Shown piece after piece: positions 6,418-12,838 of a stretch of DNA of 17,230 bases (position 1 is its first letter; every line of letters begins with the position of its first letter). Source of the stretch: Caldivirga sp. (GTDB lineage: Archaea; Thermoproteota; Thermoprotei; Thermoproteales; Thermocladiaceae); assembly GCA_028275645.1 (NCBI GenBank), contig JAPWUH010000009.1, forward strand, positions 1-17,230, read 5' to 3'. Position numbers and translations under genes: made by a program. Below the pieces are notes generated by a model that did not search any database, was not told the DNA's origin, and saw nothing but the letters and a program-made list of their open reading frames with translations.

Positions 6418-8178
6418 TCACTCAATGTTAAAGTCCGCGTACTCGCCCTTATACTCACTCCACTTAATATCCACGTTACTCACCTCAGCAACATTAATAT
6501 TGCTTAGGGATTCTATGAAGGCCTTCACATTACCCTCCTCCCCCTCCACTATTACCGACACGGACCCATCCTCATTGTTCCTAGCAACACCGGTTAATCC
6601 AAGCGACTTCGCATTCCTCCTTATCAGTGGCCTAAAGCCAACCCCCTGAACCTTACCAGTGATCCTTATCTCAGCCCTAATTAACCTTGAGGTTTGCCTA
6701 ACCCTTGCAACACCTTGAAGTATGTTTGATGCGACTGTTAATTTAGCGAGGAGTGACTTATCCTTAATGTACCTGGTTACGTAGTCTGGGACTAGTAATG
6801 ATCCACCACCCTTCCCAACCACCTCACCTATCACCATAGGCCTTAACCCAGGTATCTTACTGAGTTCATCCACCAACTCATCGATGACCTTGCCCGAGGC
6901 CACTATTGCTATTGCCCCATTTGTGCCTGCCGTTGCGTCGGCTATTATGTAGTTTGAGGCCGCGAATTCCGCTACCTCTGGGCTTATCAGTGGTATGCTA
7001 CTTAGTTTAATATCCACCCTAGCGGTCTCTGCAAGCTCCTTAAAGACGAATATCCCCGGTCCGCTGATGTCTATGGTGGCGGCCACGTGCTCATCATCCT
7101 TGAAGCCGTGGCCAAGTTCAGGTAGATGCCTGTATATCACCTTAGCCACATCAATGTTTGGCTTTGACATCCACTCAAGTACATCATCCTTAATGCGCTC
7201 AAGTTCATTAACACTCATGACCTCTTTCTCGAATTTATCGTAAAGATCCTCATCGACGTGAAGCCCCACGTAGGTGCCTATTATGCTTAATTCACCGAAG
7301 GGCCTAGTCACAAGCACCTTAAACCCCTCCTTAATTGCGCTGTAGAACATGGGTGGTTCCTTATCCAACTCACCGGCTACGGTGGACCCTATTAGGAGGT
7401 AGCCCAATCTAGGCTGCTCAACATCGTGGAACCTACCCCCAACCTCATTTATGTACCTCTTAACCTCGGCAAGCAGCCTATCACTGTATTCACCAGGTGC
7501 ATCGTAGACTGGGTAAAATTCAAGGTTCTTGTAGGTTCCCTTAGAGAATAGGTCGTTGAGGGCGTTGCTAAGCGCCACTGACACTTGCCTATATGATGCG
7601 ATGTCGTCGGTTGGGTCAATGACCTGAATAGTATCGTTATTAATGAGTGTGTAGGAGTCGTTCTTAACCCTGGTCTTCACGAAGTCGAGGACGTAGATGC
7701 TGGCGTTGGGTTTGGTGCTCACTATGCTATGCCCCTTACCTATGGTTATCTTAACACCAGCCTTAGACAACTCCTCGTAAAGCTTAACCATTAGGTTGGC
7801 TAGGGAATCTGGGTCACCTGCATCACCCTGAAAAACCTCAGCCAGGATAACCAAGGTCTCTGGGTTAAAGGTGTTCACATCACTGATGGGAATCCTCAGC
7901 GGCTCTACACTAGTTATAACCCTCATCACCTCTGGTTCACTGCCCTTAAGCACCGCCACGTCCTCACGGGGTGCAATATCGATGTTTAGGTTACTAATCC
8001 TCTTTCTTACAATGGCTAATGCGGGGTACAGGACATTGTATAGGTCTACCTTAACGGAGCAGCCTAGGGCCAGTGACGTCAAGTTGACACCTATGGCTGC
8101 GTATTTACCCACATGCCTCAAGAATCTGCTTATCCTCTCCTCCTTACTCATAGGTGTATTACTCATGGTCACGAGCAT
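6418..8178 (-). CDS. SelD-like selenophosphate synthetase / acylphosphatase fusion
   Basis: The N-terminal part belongs to the PurM/SelD ATP-binding family, and the C-terminal about 85 residues form an acylphosphatase domain. Numbered from ATG 8178 (586 aa), the SelD signatures are: LTSLALGCSVK (C40 and K43 match the catalytic Cys and Lys of the GCGCK motif); ALSNALNDLFSKG (about 202-214, like NALSDVYAMG); a TRPFGE segment near 291; DISGPGIFVFKELAE (about 370-384, like DVTGFGLLGHLAE); and MVIGEVV (about 448-454). About 90 residues more than usual separate C40 from NALND. The acylphosphatase part has GKVQGVGFRP (508-517) and NNEDGSV (534-540). In-frame codons reach 8241, but that would overlap tusA. 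ATG 8178 follows a GGTTTAAATTACC box by about 24 bp, and ATG 8166 or 8151 are alternatives. Selenophosphate synthesis is likely but unproven. Confidence 0.8.
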   Translation of the reverse strand: MLVTMSNTPMSKEERISRFLRHVGKYAAIGVNLTSLALGCSVKVDLYNVLYPALAIVRKRISNLNIDIAPREDVAVLKGSEPEVMRVITSVEPLRIPISDVNTFNPETLVILAEVFQGDAGDPDSLANLMVKLYEELSKAGVKITIGKGHSIVSTKPNASIYVLDFVKTRVKNDSYTLINNDTIQVIDPTDDIASYRQVSVALSNALNDLFSKGTYKNLEFYPVYDAPGEYSDRLLAEVKRYINEVGGRFHDVEQPRLGYLLIGSTVAGELDKEPPMFYSAIKEGFKVLVTRPFGELSIIGTYVGLHVDEDLYDKFEKEVMSVNELERIKDDVLEWMSKPNIDVAKVIYRHLPELGHGFKDDEHVAATIDISGPGIFVFKELAETARVDIKLSSIPLISPEVAEFAASNYIIADATAGTNGAIAIVASGKVIDELVDELSKIPGLRPMVIGEVVGKGGGSLLVPDYVTRYIKDKSLLAKLTVASNILQGVARVRQTSRLIRAEIRITGKVQGVGFRPLIRRNAKSLGLTGVARNNEDGSVSVIVEGEEGNVKAFIESLSNINVAEVSNVDIKWSEYKGEYADFNIE

Positions 8179-8194
8179 GATTAACCCCCTTAGG

Positions 8195-8207
8195 TAATTT
8201 AAACCAA
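8195..8207 (-). promoter_or_regulatory. TATA box of the SelD-like fusion gene
   Basis: GGTTTAAATTACC on the minus strand is centred about 23 bp before ATG 8178. A run of five G lies between box and start and could act as a ribosome-binding site for ATG 8178 or 8166. Confidence 0.4.
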
Positions 8208-8240
8208 TGATTAGGTGCATTTTATGCCCAATTGCGTACA

Positions 8241-8249
8241 TCTAAAAGG
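8241..8249 (+). promoter_or_regulatory. TATA-like box of the tusA-family gene
   Basis: The string TCTAAAAGG is centred about 26 bp before ATG 8272. This favours that start over the longer in-frame start at 8215 and separates the two divergent promoters. Confidence 0.4.
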
Positions 8250-8271
8250 CGTTAAAGTAGAGACTGAGTCT

Positions 8272-8523
8272 ATGAGTAGTGTAAGTAATGTTGATGGTGT
8301 CTATGAGATTAATGTAAGTGGCATGAGTTGCCCAACCCCATTGAACATAGTGGCCAGGGAGTTAGTTAAGGTTCCAGTTGGTTCAAGAGTGATAATTAAG
8401 ACTGACGACTACGTCTGCTACATGATGCTGCTCAGGTTCCTTAAGATATTGGGTGAATCCATCGAGAAAAATGAGGAGGGTGAAGGTAACATGTACATTA
8501 TTGTTGCAGTTAGAGCCATCTAA
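8272..8523 (+). CDS. TusA/SirA/YedF-family sulfur (or selenium) carrier protein
   Basis: TusA-family proteins are small two-layer alpha/beta carriers. They hold persulfide or selenium on one N-terminal cysteine and pass it to thiolation, cofactor or selenium pathways. From ATG 8272 the product is 83 aa, the normal length. The hallmark CPxP motif is present as GMSCPTPLNIV at about residues 17-27, in the usual place after the first beta strand (YEINVSG), followed by the expected helix and VGSRVIIKTDD strand. A start at 8215 would add 19 residues with no family counterpart and would leave no room for the TATA-like box at 8241. The gene is divergent from the SelD-like fusion, with 93 bp between the preferred start codons. 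TusA-type proteins (YedF) are often found near selD in bacteria, which makes this pairing informative. Confidence 0.88.
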   Translation: MSSVSNVDGVYEINVSGMSCPTPLNIVARELVKVPVGSRVIIKTDDYVCYMMLLRFLKILGESIEKNEEGEGNMYIIVAVRAI

Positions 8524-8592
8524 TGCATCACTTAAACCTTATCGAGAAGAACCCAGCGCTCATTACTTAAGTACCCTTAATCGGTTCATTAC
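8524..8592. other. Short intergenic region with a CATTACTTAA direct repeat
   Basis: The ten-base string CATTACTTAA occurs at 8561-8570 and 8587-8596, and a related CATCACTTAA at 8527-8536. No gene is visible. The region lies just past the 3' end of the GH13 relic on the other strand. The repeat is too short to assign a role. Confidence 0.35.
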
Positions 8593-9345
8593 TTAACTCG
8601 ACTTCAATGGCCCATCACCATAGGTTATGGATGAATCATTAAGCCATGGTGGTAAACCCGCTGCCACATCTATCCTGAATCCGTTAACCTCCCATTCATG
8701 AGCCAGTGTATTGATACACCCTTAATCCATTTACCGGTGTATTTAGCATTAAGTTTAGGCATACGTTTAACGTTAAGGAGAATCTCATAACCTCCATCTA
8801 CGAAGTACCACCTCTTGTATTCTGAATGACCTTCCAAAGTTACCTTAAAGGCTGGTTATCAGAGCCTGTGTGGTGAATGGGCATGTCGTTTTAAGGTCTT
8901 ATTACCACCGTAACCTGGATGACCCCCTTCCCACCCTTTTGGGCGGGTTTTCACTGCTGGGGTCTTGGGTGTTACTTCGTCTACCGTGGGGTAGTGACAG
9001 TGGGGTATTGCCCCACCGGCTCATCTAAGGCAAGGGAAAACCCCTTCCAGGGCACCAACCTGAGTACCAAACACTCAAGCATCGCCAGCGTGGCGAAACC
9101 CACACAGCAGAGCAACCCCACCCCCTAGAAAGGGCAAGGCTTGTCGTGCGTTGTCAAGTAGCGCTTCACCATTTACCTCATACCTGTACAGGTACCTACC
9201 GGTGGTAGTGATGTGCAGTAGGAGTCACCGCAGAACTCAAGCTCCAGCGGCTTCATGAAAGCCGTAAAGCTACCCACTATGAACGCGGCTCTACTTAGTC
9301 CAACGCCTACACTAAACTTTATAGTAGTATAACCCGTTTTTAAAG
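8593..9345 (-). pseudogene. Decayed GH13 amylase (neopullulanase/cyclomaltodextrinase type)
   Basis: Conceptual minus-strand translation gives protein-like blocks in shifting frames. Block 1 (about 9345-9173) reads SRAAFIVGSFTAFMKPLELE, typical of the N-terminal beta-sandwich domain of GH13 enzymes (compare VVGSFNxW). After a shift, block 2 (about 9206-9147) reads TTGRYLYRYEVNGEALLDNA. After a GC-rich interruption, block 3 (8855 to about 8720) reads GHSEYKRWYFVDGGYEILLN and then KRMPKLN. MPKLN, at 8748-8762, is the region V fingerprint of the neopullulanase subfamily. After another shift, block 4 (to TAA 8593) reads EVNGFRIDVAAGLPPW, which matches GH13 region II; the Asp encoded at 8668-8670 aligns with the catalytic nucleophile. 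Regions I, III and IV are missing. A TTTAAAAA box survives at 9337-9344. At least two frameshifts, an internal loss and C-terminal truncation make it non-functional. Confidence 0.82.
8856..9146 (-). mobile_element. GC-rich foreign insertion in the GH13 relic, possible IS605-type remnant
   Basis: Between the GH13 blocks ending at about 9147 and resuming at 8855 lies unrelated sequence. It is visibly GC-richer than its flanks (36 of 60 bases at 9001-9060). One minus-strand frame stays open from 9020 to a TGA at 8859 and reads, among others, AIPHCHYPTVDEVTPKTPAV and KGWEGGHPGYGGNKT. This Pro/Gly/basic composition reminds me of the C-terminal tails of archaeal TnpB proteins, but I see no RuvC or zinc-ribbon motif. 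The sequence just before it on the minus strand contains TTGAC, similar to the short target motif of some IS605-family elements. CCCACCC-TTTT-GGGCGGG near 8932-8949 is a strong hairpin with one mismatch. It could be a miniature element or the end of a larger lost one. Boundaries are approximate. Confidence 0.35.
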
Positions 9346-9438
9346 CCAAGTATGCCGACTGGCATTAAACCCTGTTAGCCTAGCAACCCTTTTCAGCGGC
9401 ATTGATCAGTGAGGGATGGGGCCTCTGCATGGTGATAA

Positions 9439-9448
9439 TACTTTTAAC
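9439..9448 (+). promoter_or_regulatory. TATA-like box of the aldose-epimerase-like gene
   Basis: The string ATACTTTTAA is centred 27-28 bp before the GTG at 9472, consistent with a leaderless transcript starting at or next to the start codon. Confidence 0.45.
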
Positions 9449-9471
9449 CTTAGTTAACTGGGTGTATAGCC

Positions 9472-10281
9472 GTGATTAGGCTTAGGGATGGTGAATCTGA
9501 AGTCGTAATCTATGAGAGGGGTGCGTACTTGTATTCGTGGAGCATTAGAGGTAAGGATGTGGTGCTGAGGGGTAACCTTGACATGCCTACGAGGGGTGGT
9601 ATGGCAATTCTCATACCATACGCCAATAGGGTGCGTGGAGCCGAGTACGTGTTTAATGGTGTTAGGTATACTTTACCGGTTAAATGGTGGCCCCCTAGGG
9701 AGAATAACGCTATTCACGGTCTTGTGCTTGATAAGGACTTCGTGGTTAAGGAATCAACGATAAACTCTGCTCTACTTAATTACGTACTTAGGCACAGCGG
9801 CTACCCAACGGTACTGGACATTTCGGTTAAGTATGAGTTAAGCGGCAACAGCCTAACGACCAGGTTTATAATCCAAAACATTGGTTCATCGGATGCACCA
9901 CTAACCGTTGGCGCCCACCCATACTTCCTAGTTTCAAGTGACTGGGATATTAGGGCTGGTGGCGAGTCCTATCAATGCGAGGCAGTGGACAAGATACCCA
10001 CGGGTAGGCTCATAAGGCGTGAGTTGACTAGGGGCGATTGGGATGACTGCTTCCTGGTCGATGACCCAATTGAGCTTAAATCATCATACTCAAGCATAAC
10101 CATGACCAGGGTTAACATGAGGTACCTTCAGGTCTATACAGGAGTTCCAGGAGCGGTGGCCGTTGAGCCAATGAGTGGTGCCCCAGACGCCTACCACAAT
10201 GGGATGGGGTTAGTGGTCATAAGGCCTGGTGAGGTTAAGGAGTTCTCATTCACGGTCAATGTGACTAAGGCGCCGGCTTAA
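9472..10281 (+). CDS. Aldose 1-epimerase-like protein (mutarotase family)
   Basis: Family members interconvert alpha and beta anomers of aldoses, or act on glucose-6-phosphate or other sugars, on a beta-sandwich fold in the cytoplasm. The 269-aa product has the typical landmarks: LIPYANRVRGAEYVFNG (47-63, with the substrate-binding Arg of the NR motif), NAIHGLV (H82), GAHPYF (H149, the probable catalytic acid), an acidic pair at D191/D192, and AVEPMSGAPDA (E232, the probable catalytic base). The GTG start at 9472 sits 27-28 bp after a TATA-like box. The neighbouring GH13 relic on the opposite strand suggests that this was once a starch or maltodextrin locus. Substrate specificity cannot be read from sequence; hexose mutarotase and glucose-6-phosphate epimerase are both possible. 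Confidence 0.88.
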   Translation: MIRLRDGESEVVIYERGAYLYSWSIRGKDVVLRGNLDMPTRGGMAILIPYANRVRGAEYVFNGVRYTLPVKWWPPRENNAIHGLVLDKDFVVKESTINSALLNYVLRHSGYPTVLDISVKYELSGNSLTTRFIIQNIGSSDAPLTVGAHPYFLVSSDWDIRAGGESYQCEAVDKIPTGRLIRRELTRGDWDDCFLVDDPIELKSSYSSITMTRVNMRYLQVYTGVPGAVAVEPMSGAPDAYHNGMGLVVIRPGEVKEFSFTVNVTKAPA

Positions 10282-10293
10282 TTTAATGAAACA

Positions 10294-10302
10294 ATTTTAA
10301 AC
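10294..10302 (+). promoter_or_regulatory. TATA-like box of nreA
   Basis: ATTTTAAAC is centred about 30 bp before the GTG at 10328. Transcription would begin a few bases before the start codon or at it. Confidence 0.4.
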
Positions 10303-10327
10303 ACCCACCACATTAATTCAAACAGCC

Positions 10328-11542
10328 GTGACTAGTATTAGAATCAGGCCTGAGCTATGCCTAGCCTGCAAGGGGTACAGGAACCTGTGTGGGTTGCCAA
10401 GGTGCCCAATACTTGAGAGGAGACTGGCGTTAAGTAGGGTGGGTAGGTACATTAATGGGCGTGTTGATGGTTCATCACCCCCATCCGTGGTTGTTGGGGA
10501 GGCTGGTTACCCTGCAGTTAACGTTATGTTTAACATACCGCCCAACATCCACGGCATAGATGCCGCATACTACGACGACCCCAGTGGGTGGTGGGGTAGG
10601 TTAAGCCTGTACGACATAATTAGACTTAGGTCCTCGATGGTCGCCGCCTCAATGAGGGTTAAGGTTAATGAAATCCAAGCACTATACGATAATGAACTGG
10701 CCCCAGCCTCGGTCTCGGAGAGGCCGGTTGATATGGAGGCTAGGCTTAAGGGTAGGTTAACGGGGCTTGGCGTTAATGAGCTTCTGGCGCCTAACCCACC
10801 AGCGGCGATGGCGCTTAGGATTAACGTATCCAGCAATCCCAAGGTCCCTAGGGTCATCGACAAGCTAATTAATGATGATGCTAAGGCCTCTGATGCCGTA
10901 TGGGAGGCCTACAAGGGTGGTTTAAGCATCTACACGCTAACAAGGGCGTTATCAATGGGTATGTTAGGTGAGAGGAGGAGAAGGAGACTTGTACCGACCA
11001 GATGGTCTATAACGGCTGTGGATTCAATAATAGGTGGTAGGCTGAGGGATAGGGTGCTTAATCTCCCTGAGCTTAGCGAGGAACTCCTCTTCTATGGGGA
11101 ATACTTAGGCAACAGGTTCGTAGTAATGCTTAGGCCGGGTGCCTATAGGGCTAGGTGGATTGAAGTCTGGTACCCATCCTCAGCCCTAGTTACCGGTGAG
11201 GATGTAGTGGTCCACGTGGTTGATGAGGATTACGGGGGAAGGCTTAGTGAAATGGATGGTGGTTTCTACGCTGCAAGGCTACCCATACTTGAGTACCTTA
11301 ATAGGATTGGCAGGACGGCTGAGGTGGTAATATTTAGGGAGGTTCTGCCAAGTTACTTCGTAACGGTTGGTAATTGGCACATAAGGGAGACGGTTAAAAG
11401 GGCGCTTGAAAATGGGCCAATTGGAAGGGGTGCCGAGGCCTATGAGCTCTTGGACAGGCTACTCACGTACAAAGGGGCCTTAAGACTCATGCCGAGTAGG
11501 GTCAGTAGGATAACTGATTACCTGGGTGTTGAGTATGGTTAG
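10328..11542 (+). CDS. nreA: Archaeal DNA-repair protein NreA
   Basis: Nre proteins are archaea-specific and are linked to DNA repair and binding of the PCNA sliding clamp; the biochemical activity is unsettled. The 404-aa product begins with a probable zinc site (C11, C14, C21, C26 in CLACKGYRNLCGLPRC). It continues with the family segments GEAGYPAVNVMFNIPPN, YDDPSGWWGR, DIIRLRSSMVA, and LVPTRWSITAVDS (about 226-238). The last residues, VSRITDYL (392-399), resemble a PCNA-interacting peptide of the QxxhxxFF kind, such as the TSMTDFY core of human p21, although the leading Gln is Val. The start is GTG 10328. The 3' end overlaps the next gene by 8 bases counted from ATG 11535, suggesting translational coupling. 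No rearrangement is visible. Confidence 0.88.
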   Translation: MTSIRIRPELCLACKGYRNLCGLPRCPILERRLALSRVGRYINGRVDGSSPPSVVVGEAGYPAVNVMFNIPPNIHGIDAAYYDDPSGWWGRLSLYDIIRLRSSMVAASMRVKVNEIQALYDNELAPASVSERPVDMEARLKGRLTGLGVNELLAPNPPAAMALRINVSSNPKVPRVIDKLINDDAKASDAVWEAYKGGLSIYTLTRALSMGMLGERRRRRLVPTRWSITAVDSIIGGRLRDRVLNLPELSEELLFYGEYLGNRFVVMLRPGAYRARWIEVWYPSSALVTGEDVVVHVVDEDYGGRLSEMDGGFYAARLPILEYLNRIGRTAEVVIFREVLPSYFVTVGNWHIRETVKRALENGPIGRGAEAYELLDRLLTYKGALRLMPSRVSRITDYLGVEYG

Positions 11543-12236
11543 GCTTAGATTAACGTCAGAGGTTGAATCATTGATAATACATAACATACCAGCCTTGGTG
11601 CTACTAGTACTAGTGGTGCTACTTTACGATATCCTGGACCGTTTCATGTTTAGGATACCTATAGGCATAGGGACATCGTTATCAATCATGTTGTTTCTCA
11701 TACTGGTCTCCACAGCAATGGTACTTTTAATGAGGGTTTACGTTAGGGAAAGGATCATAACCTGTAAGAGGGCTAATGAACTTGTTGGTGGCGTAGCCGC
11801 ATTACTGTACATTACAGCGTTTTCAGCCATCTCATTTCAATCATCATATGCCGTAATGGCTGCCGTATTAATGGGGATAGCCTTAGGGTTTGGGCTATAC
11901 ATGACTGTACTTGTTGATGTTGCAACGTGCCAAAAGATACCAAGCGTTGTAATAAGCATAATAGAGCCTCAGGTGGAGTTCAGTAGGGGCGTGCTTGTTA
12001 GGGATAAGGTCACGGTGGGCAGCGGTAAAGGTAACGATGTAACGCTTCCAGCTAAGGTAGGTGACGTTTCCATTACGCTCATTAACAATGAAGGTAACCT
12101 AATTGTAACAGGCAAGGGGTTAATGATTGAGGATAAGGGTGTGTTAAAGGGGGTTGATTCTGTGGCTTTAGGCATTGACGAAACACGTGTAATATGGATT
12201 GGCAACGTTAGGATAAGGATAACCAGATTAAGCTAA
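11535..12236 (+). CDS. Membrane protein with four predicted TM helices and an FHA-like C-terminal domain
   Basis: The product is 233 aa from ATG 11535 (a GTG at 11526 is also in frame; GGGTG at 11524-11528 favours the ATG). Four hydrophobic stretches at about residues 14-35, 47-68, 82-103 and 105-130 predict a membrane anchor. The C-terminal about 85 residues, probably cytoplasmic, follow an FHA pattern: KVTVGSGKGNDVTLPAKVGD, then SITLINNEGNLIVT, and a final VIWIGNVRIRI strand. The phosphothreonine-contacting residues of a normal FHA domain (GR, SxxH, NG) are not conserved: GR is GS, and no SxxH is present. It may therefore be a non-binding or altered domain. The gene overlaps nreA and lies upstream of a true FHA gene and a membrane kinase, so a role in that signalling module is likely. 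It is unnamed. Confidence 0.7.
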   Translation: MVRLRLTSEVESLIIHNIPALVLLVLVVLLYDILDRFMFRIPIGIGTSLSIMLFLILVSTAMVLLMRVYVRERIITCKRANELVGGVAALLYITAFSAISFQSSYAVMAAVLMGIALGFGLYMTVLVDVATCQKIPSVVISIIEPQVEFSRGVLVRDKVTVGSGKGNDVTLPAKVGDVSITLINNEGNLIVTGKGLMIEDKGVLKGVDSVALGIDETRVIWIGNVRIRITRLS

Positions 12237-12400
12237 AGTTAGTACCCTGCATTCAACCACGATGGCGAGTGGTACATAATTCAAGTGGTGTTATTCTTCA
12301 ATACTAGCTTCATGGTTAATACCCCTATAAATAATATGTAATTAATTGCGTTTATAGCGCCTTCTCTAACGTTATCCTCTCTCTATTCCCTTATTCTCCA

Positions 12401-12640
12401 TTAGCCAGATCCCCAATCCCCCTGCCCTTTGTACTGCACTTGTTCGCCGCCATAGTGTGGATGACCAGTAGAGCTTACCGGAAATCCGTGGGGTACGTCC
12501 TTCACCATGCCTGCACCGGTCTTAACCTTGGCTTCACCAGTTACTGTCTTAGTAAACCTTAACCTAGTTTCAGGATCCCTCATAACCAAGTCGACAACAG
12601 TCTTAACACGCCAAGAAAAATATCCCCAATGAAAACAAGA
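12401..12640 (-). pseudogene. Possible gene relic, unrecognised, about 79 codons open
   Basis: On the minus strand, one frame is open between TGA 12643-12641 and TAA 12403-12401. It reads VKTVVDLVMRDPETRLRF, then TKTVTGEAKVKTGAGMVKDV, then TGHPHYGGEQVQ. AGG for Arg and the overall codon use look like those of real genes here, but there is no convincing start codon, Shine-Dalgarno element or family match. A short GHPxYGG string also occurs in the GC-rich insertion at 8856-9146, with nine identical bases at 8916-8924 and 12458-12466, which may be coincidence. It may be a degraded mobile-element end or a chance frame. Confidence 0.25.
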
Positions 12641-12808
12641 TCACCCCTAACTTAAGGACACCTTAAAACACTAACACCCGCAAACAAAAACAACACGATT
12701 AAAAAGTAATGTAATGTAGCCTAATAAGGATCCTCATAGTGCATTAATGAAGGGTATTGCCTACCTCGATTAGGGGAGGGAAATGATTAATTATGTTATG
12801 CTAGTAAA

Positions 12809-12817
12809 ATATTTAAG
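12809..12817 (+). promoter_or_regulatory. TATA box of the soluble FHA gene
   Basis: ATATTTAAG is centred about 26 bp before ATG 12839, which selects this start over the GTG at 12830. Confidence 0.5.
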
Positions 12818-12838
12818 CTGCGACTTGAAGTGGGTATA

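Larger units (their letters stand above)
12237..12838. other. 600-bp intergenic region between the two FHA genes
   Basis: No intact gene is visible. The first part is AT-rich. The stretch 12400-12560 is GC-richer and contains the possible minus-strand relic listed separately. The last part, 12640-12800, is A/T-rich. The promoter of the soluble FHA gene lies at its right end. Confidence 0.5.

Noticed and set aside
8179..8241. Longer N-terminus of the SelD-like protein starting at 8241
   Set aside because: It would run through the minus-strand TATA-like box at 8195-8207, and the added residues are not family-like.
8561..8596. Two copies of CATTACTTAA as a repeat element or attachment site
   Set aside because: Ten-base AT-rich repeats 26 bp apart are expected by chance in such sequence, and nothing nearby suggests integration.
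8919..9128. Plus-strand open frame of 69 codons in the GC-rich segment
   Set aside because: It has no promoter, ribosome-binding site or family pattern. It lies antisense to the GH13 relic and its insertion, and its length is explained by high GC with few stop codons.
8900..9145. RNase P RNA (short archaeal type) or SRP RNA in the GC-rich island
   Set aside because: I looked for the conserved P4 strands of RNase P and for the helix 8 motif of SRP RNA. Only weak partial matches exist, and the segment interrupts a protein relic.
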